36,978 nucleotides of DNA from Actinomycetota bacterium. GTDB taxonomy: Bacteria; Actinomycetota; Actinomycetes; Streptosporangiales; Streptosporangiaceae. The translations under genes were made by a program, and so were the position numbers. The DNA lies in NCBI GenBank assembly GCA_003168255.1, contig PMSU01000051.1, forward strand, positions 1 to 36,978. The letters run 5' to 3'. The number at the start of each line of letters is the position of its first letter. The stretch's first letter is position 1. The notes under the pieces are model-generated. The model had not been told where the DNA came from. It saw nothing but the letters and a program-made list of their open reading frames with translations, and did not search any database. Shown here piece after piece: positions 33,444-36,978 of the stretch.

Positions 33444-34247
33444 CTACGCAGTGGCGGGGATCACCAACGATGGCACATACCTGTGCCCGTCTCGCTCATA
33501 GAGGTGCAGGTCAGCGTGGAGAGAGGTGAGCCGGTGGCCCAAGCGCACGGCGAATTCGACCGGCGACGCGCAGAACATGTGGACGCGGGCGGCGCGGACG
33601 TCGAATACTGCGTCTCGAATCGCGTTCGCAGCCCCGATGGTCATCGAGGCGATGTCATGAGGCAGGAGATCCCGATTGCCGCCTTTCCGTCATATGCACA
33701 AGCGGTTAGTGGCAGGTTCGGAGAGCTGGCTCAAGGTATCGGAAGCGAGATCGCTGACGTTCACTCCGAGAAGATCGATCTCAATAGATACATCTCCTGA
33801 CGCCGCTCCCTTGTCGAGCGCTAGGCGTAGTTCTGGATGGCCGTCGTGATCGGCGCGGCCAACGTCACCGTGTCGGCCGTGAACGGTTGTTCGCCAGCCA
33901 GCAGCCTGATTGAAGACTCTTCCAAATGCGATCGCCGCAGAGAGGTGGGATCGGATTCGCAACCTAATGTCTCGCCGCTGTGTCCAGCGCGCGGGAACAT
34001 CTTGTAGATCACGAATTCCGGTGAGATAGCGTTTCCAGTCTTCTGAGTCTCCGGGGCGTCGGTCGGCTCCTGGCTGCAGTAGGGCTCCGAGAAGGCTGTT
34101 GCTGACGGTCGCGGCCTCCCCTTGAGTGATTGACAGCGTGGCCTGATCGAGGGTCACTGGCGTCCATAGGGTGGAGATGTCCTTGCCTGTCGCTTTGCGC
34201 ACGCGCTCGGGTGCCTCTGTTCGCGGGTCGCCGAGGCCGTGGACCAA
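33444..34247 (-). pseudogene. SAVED-domain protein with an in-frame stop (decayed CBASS-type effector)
   Basis: One reading frame spans this region, broken by a TGA at 33692-33690. The part before it has RRDIRLRIRSHLSAAIAFGR, then GDVSIEIDLLGVNVSDLASD. The part after it has VHMFCASPVEFAVRLGHRL, then LHLYERDGHRYVPSLVI. This is the end signature of SAVED domains (hLFxAxPxxhAxxLGxxh...hxhYE), which bind cyclic oligonucleotides in CBASS and related defence systems. The N-terminal effector domain is not recognised, and the frame begins (TTG 34247) close to the end of the monooxygenase gene, so the 5' end is probably lost. No cGAS/DncV-like synthase is in the window. Confidence 0.6.
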
Positions 34248-34333
34248 CGGCCTGAAGTGCCGGTGCGAGGGGGGGGTCCCGGTAGAAGAGGAAGTGTCGA
34301 GTACCGATGCCTACCAGGCATCGCAACAGGTTG

Positions 34334-35578
34334 TCAGCGGAGCTGGCTGTTGAGGAAGGAGTGCAGGTGGGCGCCGAGGGCTTCGGAGTCCGTGACTGCG
34401 CCGTGGATGTAGGTGGAGGCGCGGGTGCGGAGTACCGGCATGCCGAGGAGGTAGAGCCCGGGGGCGCTGGTGACCACCCCGCCGTCGTGGCGGATGTGGC
34501 CGGCGTGGTCACGGACGGGGATGTCCAGCCAGGAGTGATCGGGCCTGAAGCCTGTCGCCCACAGCAGCGTGGTGATCTCTCCGCTGGTCAGGTCCAGCTC
34601 CAGGGGAGTGAGGGGATCGACCTGCGTGGGTGAGAGGCGGTGCGCTGGCGGGAGTTCGTCGCCCAAGCCGTGCGCATTTGCCCAGTTGTCGGCTCTGGCG
34701 AGGAAACGGTTCATCTTCAGGTCGGCGAGGGTGCAGGTGTTGCGGAGCGACCCGGAGAACTGGGCGACCCCGTCGCTAATGCGGCCGAGGCGGCCGACGA
34801 GGCGGATCCCCTGCGCGGTGAGCGTGTTGAGGTCGGTGGCGGCTGGCTCGGGGGTTCCGGTGAGTTGCGGCGAAGGCAGGTGGCGGGCCCGGGTGAGGTC
34901 ATCGATCTGGTCGTAGCGTTCGGCGAGCACTCCCATGATTTCCAGCCACCAGAAGATGTCGCGGCCGCGGTAGCGGCGGGGCAGCCGGACGTGTTCGCCG
35001 ACGGCCAGGGTCACTGGGCGCCCGGATCGGTGGATCTCGCCGGCGAGCTGGACGCCGGTGGCTGACGCTCCGACGACGAGCACGCCGCCGTCGGGGAGCT
35101 GGCTGGGATCGTGGTAGGTGAGCGGGGTGAGCGTCGTGATCGACCGGGGGACGGCGCCGGTGACAGCAGGGATCGCTGGCCGGGCGCACGCCCCGGTCGC
35201 GAGCACCACGGCCCGGGCGTGAAGCATTTCGTCGTTGGCCTGGATCTCGAAGCCTCCCGGTGTGGTGCGCACCGTGTGCACCGTCGTGGCGGTGCACACC
35301 GGTGCGGCGGCGAGGCGGGCGTAGCGGGTGAGAGTGGCCACGACGCCGGCGGCGGGCATGTAGCCGCGGGGGTCATCCCCGGCGTAGTCGTAGCCGGGCA
35401 GCCGGGTGAGCCAGTTGGGGGTGAACAGCCGCAGGCTGGGCCAGCGCTGGGTTCGCCACGAGTTCGCCACCTCACCGCGCTCGAGGACGACGTGGTCGAT
35501 GGAGCGTTCGGTGAGGCGGCGGCTCATGGCCAGGCCAGCGTGGCCGGCGCCGATGACGACTGCCGTGGTCTGCATCAT
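34334..35578 (-). CDS. FAD/NAD(P)-dependent flavin monooxygenase-like oxidoreductase
   Basis: This 414-residue protein has an N-terminal FAD motif VVIGAGHAGLAMSRRL, a second dinucleotide motif GGVLVVGASATGVQLAGEI near residue 165, and LLWATGFRPD near the C-terminus, the ATGY/F-type motif of class B flavin monooxygenases and CzcO-like proteins. It starts WRTQRWPSLRLFTPNW early, as CzcO-like proteins do. The substrate is unknown. It follows the OsmC gene by 28 bases on the same strand and is the last intact gene of that operon. Confidence 0.88.
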   Translation of the reverse strand: MMQTTAVVIGAGHAGLAMSRRLTERSIDHVVLERGEVANSWRTQRWPSLRLFTPNWLTRLPGYDYAGDDPRGYMPAAGVVATLTRYARLAAAPVCTATTVHTVRTTPGGFEIQANDEMLHARAVVLATGACARPAIPAVTGAVPRSITTLTPLTYHDPSQLPDGGVLVVGASATGVQLAGEIHRSGRPVTLAVGEHVRLPRRYRGRDIFWWLEIMGVLAERYDQIDDLTRARHLPSPQLTGTPEPAATDLNTLTAQGIRLVGRLGRISDGVAQFSGSLRNTCTLADLKMNRFLARADNWANAHGLGDELPPAHRLSPTQVDPLTPLELDLTSGEITTLLWATGFRPDHSWLDIPVRDHAGHIRHDGGVVTSAPGLYLLGMPVLRTRASTYIHGAVTDSEALGAHLHSFLNSQLR

Positions 35579-35606
35579 GCGGGCGGCTGGGCCGTGGTCG
35601 TTAGGC

Positions 35607-36167
35607 TCAGGCCAGCTCGACGAGCACGTTCGTCGGGTTGGCCACGACGTCGAAGACCGCCGAGCGTTTCTGCGACTGGGCGATCAGCGCCTCAAGGTCG
35701 TCACGGGAGGCATCGGCCTCGATGGCGAACCGGACGGTGATCGCTTCGAATCCGTTGCGCACGTCAGGGTCGGCGCCGAGGATGCCCAGGATGTCCATCG
35801 CGCCGTCGATCGTGGCGGTGACCGAGCGGAGCTGGATGCCCCGGTGCTGGGCCACCGCGGCGACGCCTGCGGTCAGGCACCCGGCAAGGCCGACCAGGAC
35901 GAACTCCACCGGCGTGGCGCCGTTGTCCTCGGACGCGAAGCACTCGGGATGGTCGGTGTCGAACTCATATGTCGTGCGGTGCTGCTGCTCGGCGCCGAGG
36001 CCGGCAAAGCTAGCCACGGTGGAGTGGCTGTGCGTGCCGTTGCGCCAGGTGCAGCTGGCCCGCCAGGTGAACTGCGCTGCTTCCGGCGCGGCCGACAGCG
36101 CGTTGCGGGCATCGAGCAGGGCCTGGACGTTCACGCCGTTCTCGACGGGACGGTCGGTGATGGTCAT
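35607..36167 (-). CDS. OsmC-family protein
   Basis: This 186-residue protein has the OsmC layout: an N-terminal strand region (about 30-75), ATPVEFVLVGLAGCLTAGVA with one expected cysteine, and a C-terminal VANPTNVLVELA. OsmC/Ohr proteins reduce organic hydroperoxides with two cysteines; only the cysteine in the helix (GLAGCLT) is obvious here, and the one before it lies in CFASEDNG. An AAAGGAG site precedes ATG 36167. It is between the P450 and monooxygenase genes in one apparent operon, where it could cope with peroxide by-products. Confidence 0.88.
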   Translation of the reverse strand: MTITDRPVENGVNVQALLDARNALSAAPEAAQFTWRASCTWRNGTHSHSTVASFAGLGAEQQHRTTYEFDTDHPECFASEDNGATPVEFVLVGLAGCLTAGVAAVAQHRGIQLRSVTATIDGAMDILGILGADPDVRNGFEAITVRFAIEADASRDDLEALIAQSQKRSAVFDVVANPTNVLVELA

Positions 36168-36216
36168 CGGTGTCTCCTTTGATTCGGACTTGATCTCGGC
36201 GCGATGGGATGGTCAT

Positions 36217-36978
36217 TCAGCCCGGTGCCGGGCCCGGACCGAGGACTATGGGGAGCGAGACGAGGCCGCGCAGCACGAGGCCGTCGCCGTGCGCCCAGGC
36301 GAGCGCGTTACGGTCGACCGCGAGCCTCAGGCCGGGGTGACGCCCGAGCAGGGTTTCGAAAGCGACCCGGGCTTCCAGCCGGGCCAGGGGCGCGCCGAGG
36401 CAGTAATGCGCACCGTGGCCGAAGCCGAGGTTCGGCCCGTCGTTGCGGCCGATGTCGAGGACGTCGGGGGCGGGGAAGCGGCCCGGGTCGCGGTTGGCCG
36501 AGCCAAGGCACACCAGTACCTGTTCGTGCCCGGCGACCGCCACGCCGCCGACCGTCAGCGGCTCGGCTGTGACCCGGAACGTGGCATGCGGGACTGGGGC
36601 GGTGAACCGGATGAGCTCGTCTACCGCGGCAGGAAGCTGCCCAGGGTCAGCCAGCAGCGCCCGCAGCTGGTCAGGATGATCAAGCAGGGCCACCACCCCA
36701 TTGCCGATGAGGCTGGCCGTGGTGTCGTGGCCGGCCACGACAAGCTGGAACAGGGTCGACAGCAACTCCTGGGTGGTGAGCCCGTCGTCGCCGGCGGCGA
36801 CCAGCACGCTGACCAGGTCCTCGGCCGGGTTTCGCCGCTTGGTGTCGACGAGCTCGCGCAGGTAGGCCACGATCTTGTCGGATGCGTCGACGGCCTCGGC
36901 TGGCGGCTCGCCCGCCCATCCGGTCAGCAGCACCTGGAACCAGGCATGCAGGTCTGGGCGGTCGGCTGGGGGGATGCC
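36217..36978 (-). CDS. Cytochrome P450, N-terminus beyond the window
   Basis: The C-terminal part (about 250 residues) is present. It has the I helix LVVAGHDTTASLIGNGVVAL with the oxygen-activation AGHDTT, the K-helix ELIRF, and the heme-ligand loop FGHGAHYCLGAPLARLEA with the axial cysteine. The gene is open to the edge at 36978, so the start is missing. It is a typical soluble actinomycete P450 that needs a ferredoxin partner, not seen here. The OsmC gene begins 49 bases downstream, so they are probably co-transcribed. Confidence 0.9.
   Translation of the reverse strand, partial: GIPPADRPDLHAWFQVLLTGWAGEPPAEAVDASDKIVAYLRELVDTKRRNPAEDLVSVLVAAGDDGLTTQELLSTLFQLVVAGHDTTASLIGNGVVALLDHPDQLRALLADPGQLPAAVDELIRFTAPVPHATFRVTAEPLTVGGVAVAGHEQVLVCLGSANRDPGRFPAPDVLDIGRNDGPNLGFGHGAHYCLGAPLARLEARVAFETLLGRHPGLRLAVDRNALAWAHGDGLVLRGLVSLPIVLGPGPAPG

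Noticed and set aside
33821..34012. Separate 63-residue minus-strand frame inside the SAVED region
   Set aside because: It overlaps the SAVED reading in another frame. The SAVED frame carries the recognisable motifs on both sides.

Overview
The window is high-GC DNA (most genes near 70% G+C by eye) with frequent GTG starts, GTGA/ATGA overlaps and PucR, PaaX, TetR and LuxR regulators. This points to a filamentous or related actinomycete (Actinomycetota). I cannot name the species from sequence alone. The segment reads as accessory chromosome: an ion-homeostasis block, a drug/lipid-export block, a catabolic region with many decayed genes, and a lower-GC insert carrying relics of mobile and defence genes.

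Layout. 517-3161: a stand-alone PRC/MgtE-N/CBS protein translationally coupled to an NRAMP-like transporter whose metal-site residues look magnesium-type. 3302-5870: a frameshifted DUF2254 membrane protein and, convergent to it, a DUF4118 membrane protein behind a small ORF. Both transcripts appear to begin with the same 24-nt element. 5984-8726: an NhaA antiporter fused to a DsbA-like domain, then a PAP2 phosphatase. 9456-15050: a LuxR-type two-component system divergent from a three-gene ABC exporter whose first permease carries a large extracellular beta-sandwich domain. 15105-18953: a TetR gene and a broken FAH-family hydrolase divergent from an SDR gene with a CGACAT hexamer array in its leader, followed by a PucR-type regulator.

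19208-22039: a Tat-exported two-subunit molybdenum hydroxylase (IorB/IorA type). 22036-26393 is a gene graveyard: fragments of moaA, acyl-CoA ligase, alcohol and aldehyde dehydrogenases, enoyl-CoA hydratase, cytochrome P450, a ferredoxin-reductase-like flavoprotein and a DinB protein surround an intact PaaX regulator and an intact DUF5302 protein. 26743-30093: an SDR, then a TetR repressor divergent from a DHA2-family MFS efflux pump with a 29-bp palindromic operator between them. 30493-34247: a shortened LuxR regulator, an IS66 transposase relic, a low-GC two-gene module (Lrp-type RAM domain plus a membrane-anchored unknown protein) and a broken SAVED-domain protein. 34334-36978 (minus strand): a P450 (cut by the window edge), an OsmC protein and an FAD monooxygenase-like protein in one apparent operon.

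The strongest candidates for something undescribed are the shared 5' leader element at 3315-3338 (+) and 5833-5856 (-), which can pair with the translation start region in both leaders, and the split MgtE-sensor/NRAMP transporter pair. Several genes carry single-base frameshifts (DUF2254, FAH, the small ORF before DUF4118). Real decay and assembly error cannot be told apart here.
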